This document shows positions 18,040 to 26,421 of a stretch of 64,000 nucleotides of DNA, one piece after another. This DNA comes from Novosphingobium sp. SCN 66-18 (GTDB lineage Bacteria; Pseudomonadota; Alphaproteobacteria; Sphingomonadales; Sphingomonadaceae): positions 1-64,000 of the forward strand of contig MEGD01000019.1 in NCBI GenBank assembly GCA_001725355.1. Reading direction: 5' to 3'. The notes below the pieces were generated by a model. That model made no database searches and had not been told where the DNA came from. It saw nothing but the letters and a program-made list of their open reading frames with translations. Both the position numbers and the translations under genes were made by a program. Positions within the stretch are counted from its first letter, which is position 1; every line of letters begins with the position of its first letter.

Positions 18040-21000
18040 GCTCCGGCCTCCTGCCCGGCTGCGGGCGCGGGCGTGGCCTTGCGCGCGAACCAGCGCTTCA
18101 CCAGCACGAAGAACAGCGGAACGAGGAAGATCGCCAGCGCCGTGGCCGACAGCATCCCGCCCATCACCCCGGTGCCGATCGCGCGCCGCCCGTTCGCGCC
18201 CGCGCCGCTGGCGATCACGAGCGGAACCACGCCAGCGATGAAGGCCACGCTGGTCATGATGATCGGGCGGAATCGCAGCCGCGCGGCTTCGAGCGCGGCC
18301 TCGAGCGGCGGCACGCCGTCTCGCAGCGCGGCTTCGGCGAATTCGACGATCAGGATCGCGTTCTTGGCGGAAAGGCCGATCGTGGTGAGCAGCGCCACCT
18401 GGAAATAGATGTCGTTGTCGAACCCGCGCAGCGTTACCGCCAGCACCGCGCCGATCACGCCCAGCGGAATGACCAGCAGGACCGAGAACGGCACCGACCA
18501 GCTTTCGTAGAGCGCGGCAAGGCACAGGAAGATGAAGAAGATCGACACGGCATAGAGCACGGGCGCCTGGCTGCTCGACCGGCGCTCCTGATAGGACAGC
18601 CCGCTCCACGCGACGGTGAACCCGCCGTCGAGCTGGCTGGCCATCTTCTCGATCACGTTCATGGCGTCGCCCGAACTGGTGCCCGGCCCCGGCGCGCCCT
18701 GCACCTGCTGCGCGGAAATGCCGTTGAAGCGACGCAGGATCGGCGCGCCGATCGTCCAGCTCGTTTCGGCAAAGGCCGAGAAGGGCGCCATGTCGCCATC
18801 GGCGGTGCGCACGAACCACTGGCTCAGGTCCGATGGCTGGCTGCGGAACGGTGCATCGCCCTGGACATAGACGCGCTTGACGCGGCCGCGGTCGATGAAG
18901 TCGTTCACATACGTGCCGCCCCACGCGGTCGAGAGCGTGGAATTGACGTTGGCGGGCGTGATCTGGAACGCGGTGAGCGCGGCGTCGTCCACTTTCACCT
19001 TGAGCTGCGGCGTGTCCTCAAGGCCGTTGAAGCGCACCTGGCCAAGACGGGGCTCGTCGGCCGCCTGCGCCAGCAGGTCCTTGCGCGCGGCGGTCAGCGC
19101 GGCGGTGCCCTGTCCTTCGGCGTCCTGCAGCCACATCTCGAAGCCCGAGGCGTTGCCCAACCCGCGGATGGCCGGCGGCGAAAGGACGAGAATCTGCCCA
19201 TCGCGCGAGGAGGCGAAGTGCTTGTTGATACGCTGCGCGATGGCGGAGGCGCTGTTCGCGCTGCCCACCCGTTCGTCCCACGGCTTGAGCAGGATGAAGC
19301 CCTGGCCGGTGTTCTGCCCGCTGCCGCCCTGTCCGCGGCCGACCACGGTGAACACGGCCTGGATGTTGTGGCTTTCCGTGCGGTTGATGTAGTCCGAAAG
19401 CTGGTCGGCCACGGCTTGTGTCTGTTCGATGGTCGATCCGGCGGGCAGCGTGTAGCTGAGCGAGAGGTTGCCCTGGTCCTCGTCCGGCAGGAAGCTGGTG
19501 GGCAGCCGCGCATAGAGCAGCGCCATGCCCAGGCAGATGCCGGCGAACACCAGCATGCCCGGAAGCGGCCGGCTCACCACCCGCAGCAGCCGGCTGCGAT
19601 AGCCGCCTTCCAGCCTTTCGTAGCTGCGGTTGAATTTGGCGAAGAACCATCCGCGCGGCTTCTCGTGCTCCTTCAGCAGCGTGGCGCACAGCGCCGGCGT
19701 CAGCGTCAGCGCGACCATCACCGACAGCGCCATGGCGGACACGATGGTGACCGAGAACTGGCGATAGATCACGCCGGTCGATCCGCCGAAGAAGGCCATG
19801 GGGATGAACACGGCGGTCAGCACCAGGGTGATGCCGATGAGCGCCGAGGTGATCTCGCCCATGGATTTCACCGTCGCCTCCAGCGGGGGCAGGTGTTCCT
19901 CGTGCATCACGCGTTCGACGTTCTCGACCACCACGATGGCATCGTCGACCAGCAGGCCGATGGCAAGGACGAGGCCGAACATGGTCAGCGTGTTGACCGA
20001 ATAGCCCACGGCGGCGAGGATGCCGAAGGTGCCCAGCAGCACCACCGGCACGGCGATCGCGGGGATCAGCGTGGCGCGCCAGTTCTGCAGGAACACGAAC
20101 ATCACCACCACGACGAGGCCGATCGCCTCGATCAGCGTCCAGACCACTTCCTCGATCGAAATCTTCACGAACGTGCTGCTGTCGCGCGGATAGGCGACCG
20201 CGTAACCTTCGGGCAGCTCGGTCGACAGTTCGGCGACCTTTTCCTTGACCAGCCGCGCAGTGGCCATGGCGTTGGCGCCGGATGCCAGATTGATGGCGAG
20301 GCCGGTGGCGGCGGCGCCGTTGAACTTGTTGATCGAGCCGTAATTCTCCAGCCCCATTTCGACGCGGGCGACATCGCCCAGCGTGACGGTGGAGCCATCG
20401 GCCTGGGTCTTGAGCACGACCGCCTTGAACTGGTCGATCGTTTCCAGCCGCGACCGGGCCGTTACCGTGGCGTTGAGGCGCTGGCCCGGCTGCGAGGGCA
20501 GGGCGCCGATCTCGCCGGCCGAAACCTGCGTGTTCTGCGCCTGCAACGCCGAAATCACGTCGGCCGGCATCAGCTTGACCGCGTTGAGCCGGTTGGGATC
20601 GAGCCAGATGCGCATGGCGTACTGGGAGCCGAAGATGTCGGCGCTGCCCACGCCTTCCACGCGCGAGATCGGGTCCTGGAAATGGGTGGCGAGATAGTCG
20701 GCGATGTCCGCGTTGTCGCTGCGGCCGCTGGTGTCATAGAGCGAGACGACCATCAGCTGGTCCGCCTGCGCCTTGTTCACGTTCACGCCCAGTTGCTGCA
20801 CGATCTGCGGCAGCCGCGTGACGCCGCGCGCGATCGCGTTCTGGACCTGGACCTGCGCGGTATCGGGATTGATGCCCTTTTCGAAGGTCACCGTGATCTG
20901 CGCCGAACCGTTGCTGCTGCTGGACGTGAAATAGAGAAGCCCGTCGATGCCCTTGAGCTGCTGTTCCAGCACCTGGGTCACGCTGTTCTCGATCGTCTGC

Positions 21001-21164
21001 GCGTCCGCGCCGTTGTAGCTCGCGTTGATCGAGACGGTCGGCGGCGCGATGTCCGGATATTGCTCCACCGCCATCGTGGTGATCGAGAACCCGCCCGCCG
21101 CCATCACCACGATGGCGATGACCCAGGCGAAGATCGGGCGATGCGCGAAGAATTTCGACAGCAC
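18036..21164 (-). CDS. RND efflux transporter permease (HAE1/AcrB family)
   Basis: Inner-membrane proton-driven multidrug pump, 1042 residues, close to AcrB in length. It starts MLSKFFAHRPIFAWVIAIVVM with the first membrane helix. The proton-relay Asp pair is present in GLLVDDAIVVVENVERVM (TM4). FMVFLQNWRATLIPAIAVPVVLLGTF-like sequence marks TM3. The large periplasmic loops include the porter-domain motif GLENYGSINKFNGAAATGLAINLASGANA. It lies 5 bases after the adaptor gene and overlaps the lipoprotein gene by 4 bases. Substrates cannot be read from sequence; hydrophobic drugs or aromatic compounds are usual for HAE1 pumps. Confidence 0.97.
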   Translation of the reverse strand: MLSKFFAHRPIFAWVIAIVVMAAGGFSITTMAVEQYPDIAPPTVSINASYNGADAQTIENSVTQVLEQQLKGIDGLLYFTSSSSNGSAQITVTFEKGINPDTAQVQVQNAIARGVTRLPQIVQQLGVNVNKAQADQLMVVSLYDTSGRSDNADIADYLATHFQDPISRVEGVGSADIFGSQYAMRIWLDPNRLNAVKLMPADVISALQAQNTQVSAGEIGALPSQPGQRLNATVTARSRLETIDQFKAVVLKTQADGSTVTLGDVARVEMGLENYGSINKFNGAAATGLAINLASGANAMATARLVKEKVAELSTELPEGYAVAYPRDSSTFVKISIEEVVWTLIEAIGLVVVVMFVFLQNWRATLIPAIAVPVVLLGTFGILAAVGYSVNTLTMFGLVLAIGLLVDDAIVVVENVERVMHEEHLPPLEATVKSMGEITSALIGITLVLTAVFIPMAFFGGSTGVIYRQFSVTIVSAMALSVMVALTLTPALCATLLKEHEKPRGWFFAKFNRSYERLEGGYRSRLLRVVSRPLPGMLVFAGICLGMALLYARLPTSFLPDEDQGNLSLSYTLPAGSTIEQTQAVADQLSDYINRTESHNIQAVFTVVGRGQGGSGQNTGQGFILLKPWDERVGSANSASAIAQRINKHFASSRDGQILVLSPPAIRGLGNASGFEMWLQDAEGQGTAALTAARKDLLAQAADEPRLGQVRFNGLEDTPQLKVKVDDAALTAFQITPANVNSTLSTAWGGTYVNDFIDRGRVKRVYVQGDAPFRSQPSDLSQWFVRTADGDMAPFSAFAETSWTIGAPILRRFNGISAQQVQGAPGPGTSSGDAMNVIEKMASQLDGGFTVAWSGLSYQERRSSSQAPVLYAVSIFFIFLCLAALYESWSVPFSVLLVIPLGVIGAVLAVTLRGFDNDIYFQVALLTTIGLSAKNAILIVEFAEAALRDGVPPLEAALEAARLRFRPIIMTSVAFIAGVVPLVIASGAGANGRRAIGTGVMGGMLSATALAIFLVPLFFVLVKRWFARKATPAPAAGQEAGA

Positions 21165-21169
21165 GGCGT

Positions 21170-22357
21170 TTACTTGCCAGCGGCGGCCGGCGCGCCGGCA
21201 CCTTTCCCGCCACCCTCTTCCGCTGCCTTGCTGCCGGCCGGCACCGCCTTCACCTTGGCGCCGGGGCGGGCCTTGAGCAGCCCTTCGACCACGATCTTCT
21301 CGCCGGGCTTGAGGCCGCTGGTGATCAGCCAGTTCGTGCCAACGGCGGTATCCGCGGTGACGTTCCGCGTTTCGATCATGCTTTTGGCGTTGACCACCAG
21401 CACGGTCGCGGTGCCGCGCGGAGACCGCGTGACGGCCGTTTGCGGGACGAGGATGCCGTCAGGCACGGTGCCCTGGCCCACGCGCGCGCGCACGAACAGG
21501 CCGGGCAGCAGATCGCCACGCGGATTGGGCACGGTGGCGCGCAGCGTGACCGTGCCGGTCTGCTCGTTCACGTCGATATCCGCGAAGTTCAGCTTGCCCT
21601 CGACCGGAAATTCGCTGCCGTCCGACAGGATGATGCGCACCGGCGTCGATCCCGCCGCGATGCGTCCGGCGTCCATCGAGCGGCGCAGCGCCATGAAATC
21701 GGTGCTCGATTGCTGGATGTTGACCCAGATCGGATCGAGCCGCTGCACCTTGGCCAGTGCATCGGCCTGATTGGACGTCACCAGCGCGCCCTTGGTCACG
21801 GCGGACCGGCCGATCCGGCCGCTGATCGGGGAAGTGATCCGGGTGAAGCCCAGGTTGACGTTGGCGGAAGCCAGCGAGGCGCGGTTGAGCGCCACTTGTG
21901 CGCGGGCCTGGTTGTAAGCCGCGATGGCGTCCGCCGCGTCCTGCTTGCTGATCCCGCCTTCCTCGGCCAGCACGCGATAGCGCTCTGCCTTCAGGCGGCT
22001 GGCTTCGACCGATGCCTGCGCGTTGGTCAGCGCGGCGCTCGCCTGTTGCTGGGATGCGGCATAGAGGCGCGAATCGATCTGGTACAGCGGCTGGCCCGCG
22101 CGGACGTTGCTGCCTTCCTCGAACAGCCGCGCCATGACGATGCCCGACACCTGCGGCCGCACTTCGGCCACTTCCGACGCCTGCGTCCGTCCGGCCAGGT
22201 CCGCGGTCAGCGTGACGGGTCCCGCGCGGGCGGCGATCACGCCCACGGTCGGCGTCGGGGATTGTTTGCCTCCGCCCTTTTCGCCGCATCCGGCAAGCAG
22301 GAGAGCGGTGCAGGCCAGGGGCACAAGGAAACGCAATTTCGGCTCGCAATCTTTCAT
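21170..22357 (-). CDS. RND efflux periplasmic adaptor (membrane fusion protein)
   Basis: AcrA/MexA-type adaptor of 395 residues joining the RND pump to the outer-membrane channel. It is a lipoprotein: MKDCEPKLRFLVPLACTALLLAGC with the lipobox LAGC. The lipoyl half-motifs AEVRPQVSGIVMARLFEEGSNVRAGQPLYQID and TRITSPISGRIGRSAVTKGALV flank a coiled-coil hairpin. The C-terminus is rich in Lys, Gly and Ala. The ATG at 22357 was chosen because it gives a lipoprotein signal; upstream in-frame ATGs add about 31 residues with no signal features. First gene of the efflux operon. Confidence 0.93.
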   Translation of the reverse strand: MKDCEPKLRFLVPLACTALLLAGCGEKGGGKQSPTPTVGVIAARAGPVTLTADLAGRTQASEVAEVRPQVSGIVMARLFEEGSNVRAGQPLYQIDSRLYAASQQQASAALTNAQASVEASRLKAERYRVLAEEGGISKQDAADAIAAYNQARAQVALNRASLASANVNLGFTRITSPISGRIGRSAVTKGALVTSNQADALAKVQRLDPIWVNIQQSSTDFMALRRSMDAGRIAAGSTPVRIILSDGSEFPVEGKLNFADIDVNEQTGTVTLRATVPNPRGDLLPGLFVRARVGQGTVPDGILVPQTAVTRSPRGTATVLVVNAKSMIETRNVTADTAVGTNWLITSGLKPGEKIVVEGLLKARPGAKVKAVPAGSKAAEEGGGKGAGAPAAAGK

Positions 22358-22564
22358 CGGACCATGCGGACAAGGGAGCAACGGCAGCATCGGCGATGGC
22401 ATTTCCCGCGAATCAGAACGACAGCCCCGTGCGGACAGCGGCAAGGTCATGTTCCGACATGGTCTCCCCCGAAAGCCCCCATGGCTCTCAATCGTGATTC
22501 GCAGCTTGCTAGCACATCGCGCGGCGACTGCGCCTGCCTATGCTGCGTTGCCGCATCGATGCGA

Positions 22565-22589
22565 CACAATGATACAAATGGAGATTGTG
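22565..22589 (-). promoter_or_regulatory. inverted repeat CACAAT-N13-ATTGTG upstream of the RND operon
   Basis: Perfect 6-base arms, 25 bases end to end, 208 bases upstream of the adaptor start. The size and symmetry suit a dimeric repressor or activator. No efflux regulator gene is adjacent, so the binding protein is unknown. Confidence 0.35.
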
Positions 22590-22614
22590 CACACTTCCTT
22601 TTTGGACGTTTGTC

Positions 22615-22637
22615 AAAAAAGGTGGCGGTGAGCCGCC
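22615..22637 (-). terminator. intrinsic terminator after the L,D-transpeptidase-like gene
   Basis: Read on the minus strand: GGCGG-ctca-CCGCC, three bases, then six T residues. It lies 28 bases beyond the stop codon. Confidence 0.65.
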
Positions 22638-22665
22638 GGTCGCGGGAAGCCGGCGGGAGGCGCAG

Positions 22666-23292
22666 TCAGCGCGCGGCGAACAGCAGGCGGCCGGGGCCGA
22701 GCCGTTCGAGCACATGGGCGATGTCGTCCGCGGAGACCGCGAAGCAGCCCTGGCTCCGGCCCACGCGCCCCTGGCTTTCCGCCAGATCGGGCGCGACATA
22801 GCGCGCGGCGTGGATCACGATGCCACGGCTGGAGGCCATGCTGTTTTCCATATCCAGCCCTTGCAGCCGGCGCGACCGGCCGTGCTTGCCGCTGTAGATT
22901 TCGCCGGTCAGGAAGGCGCCGCTGCACGAGGCATTGGAGCCGGGACGGTTCGACAGACGCTGGACCCAGCCGCTGTTGCCGGGATCGGAACCGCTGCCGT
23001 GCGCGACGAGATGGTCGGAAATGACCTTTCCTGCCGCCACGTCGACCAGCTGGAAGCGCGGCAGACGCGAAGGCGCGGAAAAGTCGACAATGCCGATCAC
23101 GTCGCGGCTGGCGACGCGATCGTGATGCTGCTGCAAGGCTGCCAATGCGCGGGACAACAGCACGGACCTGTCCGCACCCGCCGGAAGGTGTTCCGGCTGG
23201 GGGGCGATCGCCTGCGCAAGATCGCGCGGCATGAACAGGCTGGCTGCCGACCCGGCAATGGCGCCCAGAAAATGGCGCCTGCCCAGGTACAT
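22666..23292 (-). CDS. murein L,D-transpeptidase catalytic-domain protein (YkuD_2 type), exported
   Basis: A 208-residue putative cell-wall enzyme. The N-terminus MYLGRRHFLGAIAGSAASLF looks like a twin-arginine or Sec signal. The catalytic cysteine is Cys183 in GRSQGCFAV, with supporting histidines at His98 (VAHGSGSDP) and His161 (IVIHAA). This matches the YkuD_2 group, which is usually found as secreted proteins of about 200-240 residues. The ATG at 23292 was chosen for the signal sequence; the ATG at 23355 adds 21 unlike residues. It probably modifies peptidoglycan in the periplasm, but the reaction is not established for this group. It has its own terminator. Confidence 0.85.
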   Translation of the reverse strand: MYLGRRHFLGAIAGSAASLFMPRDLAQAIAPQPEHLPAGADRSVLLSRALAALQQHHDRVASRDVIGIVDFSAPSRLPRFQLVDVAAGKVISDHLVAHGSGSDPGNSGWVQRLSNRPGSNASCSGAFLTGEIYSGKHGRSRRLQGLDMENSMASSRGIVIHAARYVAPDLAESQGRVGRSQGCFAVSADDIAHVLERLGPGRLLFAAR

Positions 23293-23456
23293 GCTATTCC
23301 GAGACCCCGATTTTGCTCTTGCCCGGGATGTATGGAGCAGCCTGGCGAATTTCAAACCGCAACGGAGGAAAGTGCGGCGAGCGGTGCCAGGGATCGCGTG
23401 GGGCGAGCCGCGGGGCGGGAACTTTTGCCGCCGCGGCTCGCTTCGCCGCCCGGTTT

Positions 23457-24044
23457 TCAGGGCAGGGCGTCGAAGGCTCCCGGGGCGGCAATCGTACCCA
23501 CGGCCTTGCGACCGCTCGGCGCTTCCTTGGCGCGCAGGCCTTCGGGCAGCACGTCCGGCGAAGCCTTGCGGCCGATCGCGGCGGCGGCTTCGACGCGGAA
23601 CCTTTCGGGAATGCCGAGTTCCGAACGGATGCGGTCGAAGTCGATCCCGGTCATGCCATGGGCGTGATAGCCCATCGCCGTGGCTTGCAGGGCCAGCTGC
23701 GCCCAGGCGGCGCCCGCGTCGAAGCTGTGGCTGTGCGATGGCCGCGCTTCGTCACCGCTACCCATATGCGTTTCCGAGAGGATGAAGACCAGCGCGCCGG
23801 CTTGCTTCGCCCAGCTGGCGTTGAACGGAATCAGCAGCGAAAGGAACAGATCCCAGTGCGCATCGCCGTTCACGGCATAGAGAAAGCGCCAGGGCTGGTA
23901 GTTGAAGGCGGAGGGGGCGAGGCCGGCAGCCTCCAGGATCACGTCGAGGTCTTCCTGCGGCAGGGCGCTGCCATCGAAGGCGCGCGGCGACCAGCGGTCG
24001 ATCAGCAGCGGAACAAGGCGGGGATTGGTGGTTCGGCTTTCCAT
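23457..24044 (-). CDS. nitroreductase family protein
   Basis: FMN-dependent oxidoreductase of 195 residues that reduces nitro or quinone compounds with NAD(P)H. Family features are LIDRWSPRAFDGSALPQEDLDVILEAAGLAPSAFNYQPWRF, with the phosphate-binding R-S/W-x-R-x-F element and SxxNxQPW, then QLALQATAMGYHAHGMTGID and IGRKA near the C-terminus. The ATG at 24044 is followed by the conserved N-terminus and preceded by a GAAAGGCCC region. It lies 94 bases after DoxX in a pirin-DoxX-nitroreductase group, which suggests an electrophile or redox-stress role. Confidence 0.93.
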   Translation of the reverse strand: MESRTTNPRLVPLLIDRWSPRAFDGSALPQEDLDVILEAAGLAPSAFNYQPWRFLYAVNGDAHWDLFLSLLIPFNASWAKQAGALVFILSETHMGSGDEARPSHSHSFDAGAAWAQLALQATAMGYHAHGMTGIDFDRIRSELGIPERFRVEAAAAIGRKASPDVLPEGLRAKEAPSGRKAVGTIAAPGAFDALP

Positions 24045-24138
24045 GGCGGGGCCTTTCGGGAAGGGAGTTCGTGGATGGTGGCAATGCGTCCGGGCGGCCG
24101 ATGGGGCCGCCCGGATGCGTGGCCTCAGGTGCGTGGAC

Positions 24139-24552
24139 TCAACGGCGGTCGAGCGCGAAGCGGCCAGCGCCGAAAGCGACAACCTGCAACAGCCCCCCAG
24201 CCATCGCCACGTTCTTGAAGAAGTGGATGAACTGGTTCTGGTCCGCAAGGTGGTTGTGGAAGGCGAGCGCGGTTGCCAGGCTGAACAACGCCAGTATCGC
24301 GGCGACGAACCGGGTCCGGAAGCCGGCCACAAGGGCCAGACCGCCGCCCAGTTCCACGATAACGGCGATGGCCAGGCCGACTTGCGGCAAGGGCAGGCCC
24401 GCGCTGGCGATATAGCTGATCGTTCCGGCGGGCGCGGCGACCTTGGACAGGCCGCTCAGCACGAAGATGGCGGCAAGGAGGATGCGACCGGCAAGAGCGG
24501 CGACATCGCTGGCGGAAGTGCCGGGGCGGGCGGTAGTGGTCTGAATGGTCAT
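24139..24552 (-). CDS. DoxX family membrane protein
   Basis: A 137-residue four-helix membrane protein of the DoxX/DoxD family. Helices are visible at LAGRILLAAIFVLSGLSKV, VGLAIAVIVELGGGLALVAGF, FVAAILALFSLATALAFH and FKNVAMAGGLLQVVAFG. The conserved segments ILLAAIFVLSGLSKVAAPAGT and FKNVAMAGGLL are typical. DoxX-like proteins are often encoded with pirins and nitroreductases, as here, and are linked to oxidative or sulfur stress; the biochemical role is unclear. It starts 41 bases after the pirin stop. Confidence 0.9.
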   Translation of the reverse strand: MTIQTTTARPGTSASDVAALAGRILLAAIFVLSGLSKVAAPAGTISYIASAGLPLPQVGLAIAVIVELGGGLALVAGFRTRFVAAILALFSLATALAFHNHLADQNQFIHFFKNVAMAGGLLQVVAFGAGRFALDRR

Positions 24553-24593
24553 GGGATGGGATTCTTTCTGTTCGAAGGGGGGGAGGAGGGCAG

Positions 24594-25292
24594 TCAGGCC
24601 GCGTCGACGAGGACGATCTCGCTGTCTTCGAGCGCGGTAATTTCGATAGTGGCGATGCCGGTGATGGCCACGCCATCGCGGGCCTGGGCTTCTGCCTCGC
24701 CGATGCGGATGCGGCCGGTGGCCGGAACCAGATAGGCATGGCGATCGGGATCGATGGCGTAACGCAGGCTCTGGCCTGCCGGCAGCGTCGCGCCCAGTAC
24801 GCGGGCATTGGCGTTGATGCGCAACGCGTCCTCGTCACCGGCGACGCCCGAAGCCAGCACGTCGAAGTGGCCGGTGCGGCTGTCGCGCGGGAACGGTCGC
24901 GTGCCCCAGCTTGGCGCATGGCCGCGCCGGTCGGGCATGATCCAGATCTGGAACAGCGTCGTTTCCTCGTCTTCCAGATTGTATTCGGCATGCTGGATGC
25001 CGGTGCCGGCGGACATGACCTGCACGTCTCCCGCCACGGTGCGACCAGCGTTGCCCAGGTTGTCGCGGTGCGAGATCGCGCCGGTGCGGACATAAGTGAC
25101 GATTTCCATGTCGCTGTGCGGGTGCGGCGGGAAGCCGCTCTTTGCCGCGATGGTATCGTCGTTCCACACGCGCAGGGCGCCCCACTGCACGCGCTGCGGG
25201 TCGTAATAGTCGGCGAACGAGAAATGGTGGTGCGCGTCGAGCCAGCCGTGGTTGGCGGCGCCAAGCGAATGGAAGGGGCGAACTTCGATCAC
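24594..25292 (-). CDS. pirin family protein
   Basis: A bicupin protein of 232 residues; some pirins act as quercetin 2,3-dioxygenases. The metal-binding motif is in the N-terminal cupin: GWLDAHHHFSFADYYDPQ, then PHPHSDMEIVTYVRTGAISHRDNLGN and MSAGTGIQHAEYN. The start was assigned to GTG at 25292, since GGAGA lies 6 bases upstream and pirins begin at this point (VIEVRPFHSLG). The longer frame to 25508 crosses the divergent LysR start and has no homology. It heads the pirin-DoxX-nitroreductase operon, opposite a LysR regulator. Confidence 0.93.
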   Translation of the reverse strand: MIEVRPFHSLGAANHGWLDAHHHFSFADYYDPQRVQWGALRVWNDDTIAAKSGFPPHPHSDMEIVTYVRTGAISHRDNLGNAGRTVAGDVQVMSAGTGIQHAEYNLEDEETTLFQIWIMPDRRGHAPSWGTRPFPRDSRTGHFDVLASGVAGDEDALRINANARVLGATLPAGQSLRYAIDPDRHAYLVPATGRIRIGEAEAQARDGVAITGIATIEITALEDSEIVLVDAA

Positions 25293-25358
25293 GGGATGTC
25301 TCCAAAAATCGCGTTGCAGCGAATGACCTCGGTATGGCCCTTGAAAGGCAATCTGAAA

Positions 25359-25381
25359 ATTCCGATAAAATTGATGGGAAT
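25359..25381 (+). promoter_or_regulatory. inverted repeat ATTCC-N13-GGAAT between pirin and LysR genes
   Basis: Perfect 5-base arms in the 106-base divergent spacer, immediately before the LysR ribosome-binding site. Candidate site for the LysR protein controlling both directions. Confidence 0.35.
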
Positions 25382-25398
25382 GTTCAGGAGTATCGAAC

Positions 25399-26319
25399 GT
25401 GGACGTCGGCCAGCCAACCATTGACCAGATCCGCATCTTCCTTGCCGTGGTCGATGAAGGCAGTTTCAACGGCGCCGCGCGCAAGCTGGGCCGGGCGATC
25501 TCGGTCATCAGTTACGGCATCGCCAACCTGGAGGCGCAGTTCGGCGTCACCCTGTTCGAGCGCGAGGGATCGCGCCGGCCGACGCTGACCGAAGCGGGCC
25601 GCGCGGTGCTGGCGACGGCGCGGGCGGTGGCGGACGACATCGATGCCCTGATGGCCTCGGTGCGCGGCTATAACCAGGGGCTGGAAGCGGAACTGACGCT
25701 GGCCGTGGACGTGATGTACCCCACGGCCTGGCTGGCGCGGTTGTGCCGGCAGTTCCAGGCCTATTTCCCGACGGTGGACCTGCGCCTGCATGTGGAAGCC
25801 CTGGGCGCGATCGCCGGAATGCTGCTGGAGGGGCGGGCGCATGTGGGCGTGACGGGGCCGGTGGTGATCGAGGATCCGGTGTTGGACCGGATGCGGATCG
25901 GCGAGGTGGAACTGCTGCCGGTGGCCGCGCCTTCGCACCCGCTGGCACGCCTGGCGGAGATTCCGCCGGGGGCCGGACGGCAGCATCTGCAACTGGTTCT
26001 GACCGACCGTTCCAGCCTGACCGAGGGCCGCGATTTTTCGGTGCTCAGCGCGCGCACCTGGCGATTGGGCGATCTCGGCGCCAAGCATGCCCTGCTGCTG
26101 GAAGGCATTGGCTGGGGCAACATGCCGCTGCATCTGGTGCAAGACGATCTCGATGCCGGGCGGCTGGTGCGCTTGCCGATGCAGGAAGCGCCGGGCGTGG
26201 CCTATCCTTTCAACGCGCAGTGGCGGCGCGATTGTCCGCCGGGGCCGGCGCGTTCCTGGCTGATCGAGGCGCTGAAAGCGGGGTGCGGTGGCGATCACGC
26301 CGGCCCCATTGTCATATAG
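25399..26319 (+). CDS. LysR-family transcriptional regulator
   Basis: A 306-residue LysR regulator with N-terminal HTH (TIDQIRIFLAVVDEGSFNGAARKLGRAISVISYGIANLEAQFGVTLFER) and an effector domain. GTG start at 25399, with CAGGAG 8 bases upstream. It is divergent from pirin-DoxX-nitroreductase with 106 bases between starts. This arrangement recurs in proteobacteria and suggests that it senses an electrophile or oxidant and controls that operon; the inducer is not known. Confidence 0.93.
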   Translation: MDVGQPTIDQIRIFLAVVDEGSFNGAARKLGRAISVISYGIANLEAQFGVTLFEREGSRRPTLTEAGRAVLATARAVADDIDALMASVRGYNQGLEAELTLAVDVMYPTAWLARLCRQFQAYFPTVDLRLHVEALGAIAGMLLEGRAHVGVTGPVVIEDPVLDRMRIGEVELLPVAAPSHPLARLAEIPPGAGRQHLQLVLTDRSSLTEGRDFSVLSARTWRLGDLGAKHALLLEGIGWGNMPLHLVQDDLDAGRLVRLPMQEAPGVAYPFNAQWRRDCPPGPARSWLIEALKAGCGGDHAGPIVI

Positions 26320-26354
26320 CGCGCACAAATCCGCCTTTGAAATGAAAGGAAAAC

Positions 26355-26368
26355 TGCACGATCGTGCA
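26355..26368 (+). promoter_or_regulatory. 14-base perfect palindrome upstream of the first TonB receptor
   Basis: TGCACGATCGTGCA lies 53 bases before the receptor start and 35 bases after the LysR stop. It could be an operator for receptor expression. As a terminator it lacks a T-tract on the plus strand. Confidence 0.4.
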
Positions 26369-26421
26369 ACACCGGCCGTCTAGCGGCGCATCTCGAGTCC
26401 AGGCCCATGAGGGGAAAAGAG

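Larger units (their letters stand above)
22358..22665. other. 308-base spacer: promoter region of the efflux operon and end of the L,D-transpeptidase gene
   Basis: No gene found. It contains a minus-strand terminator next to the L,D-transpeptidase-like gene and a CACAAT-N13-ATTGTG inverted repeat that may be an operator for the efflux operon. Confidence 0.55.
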
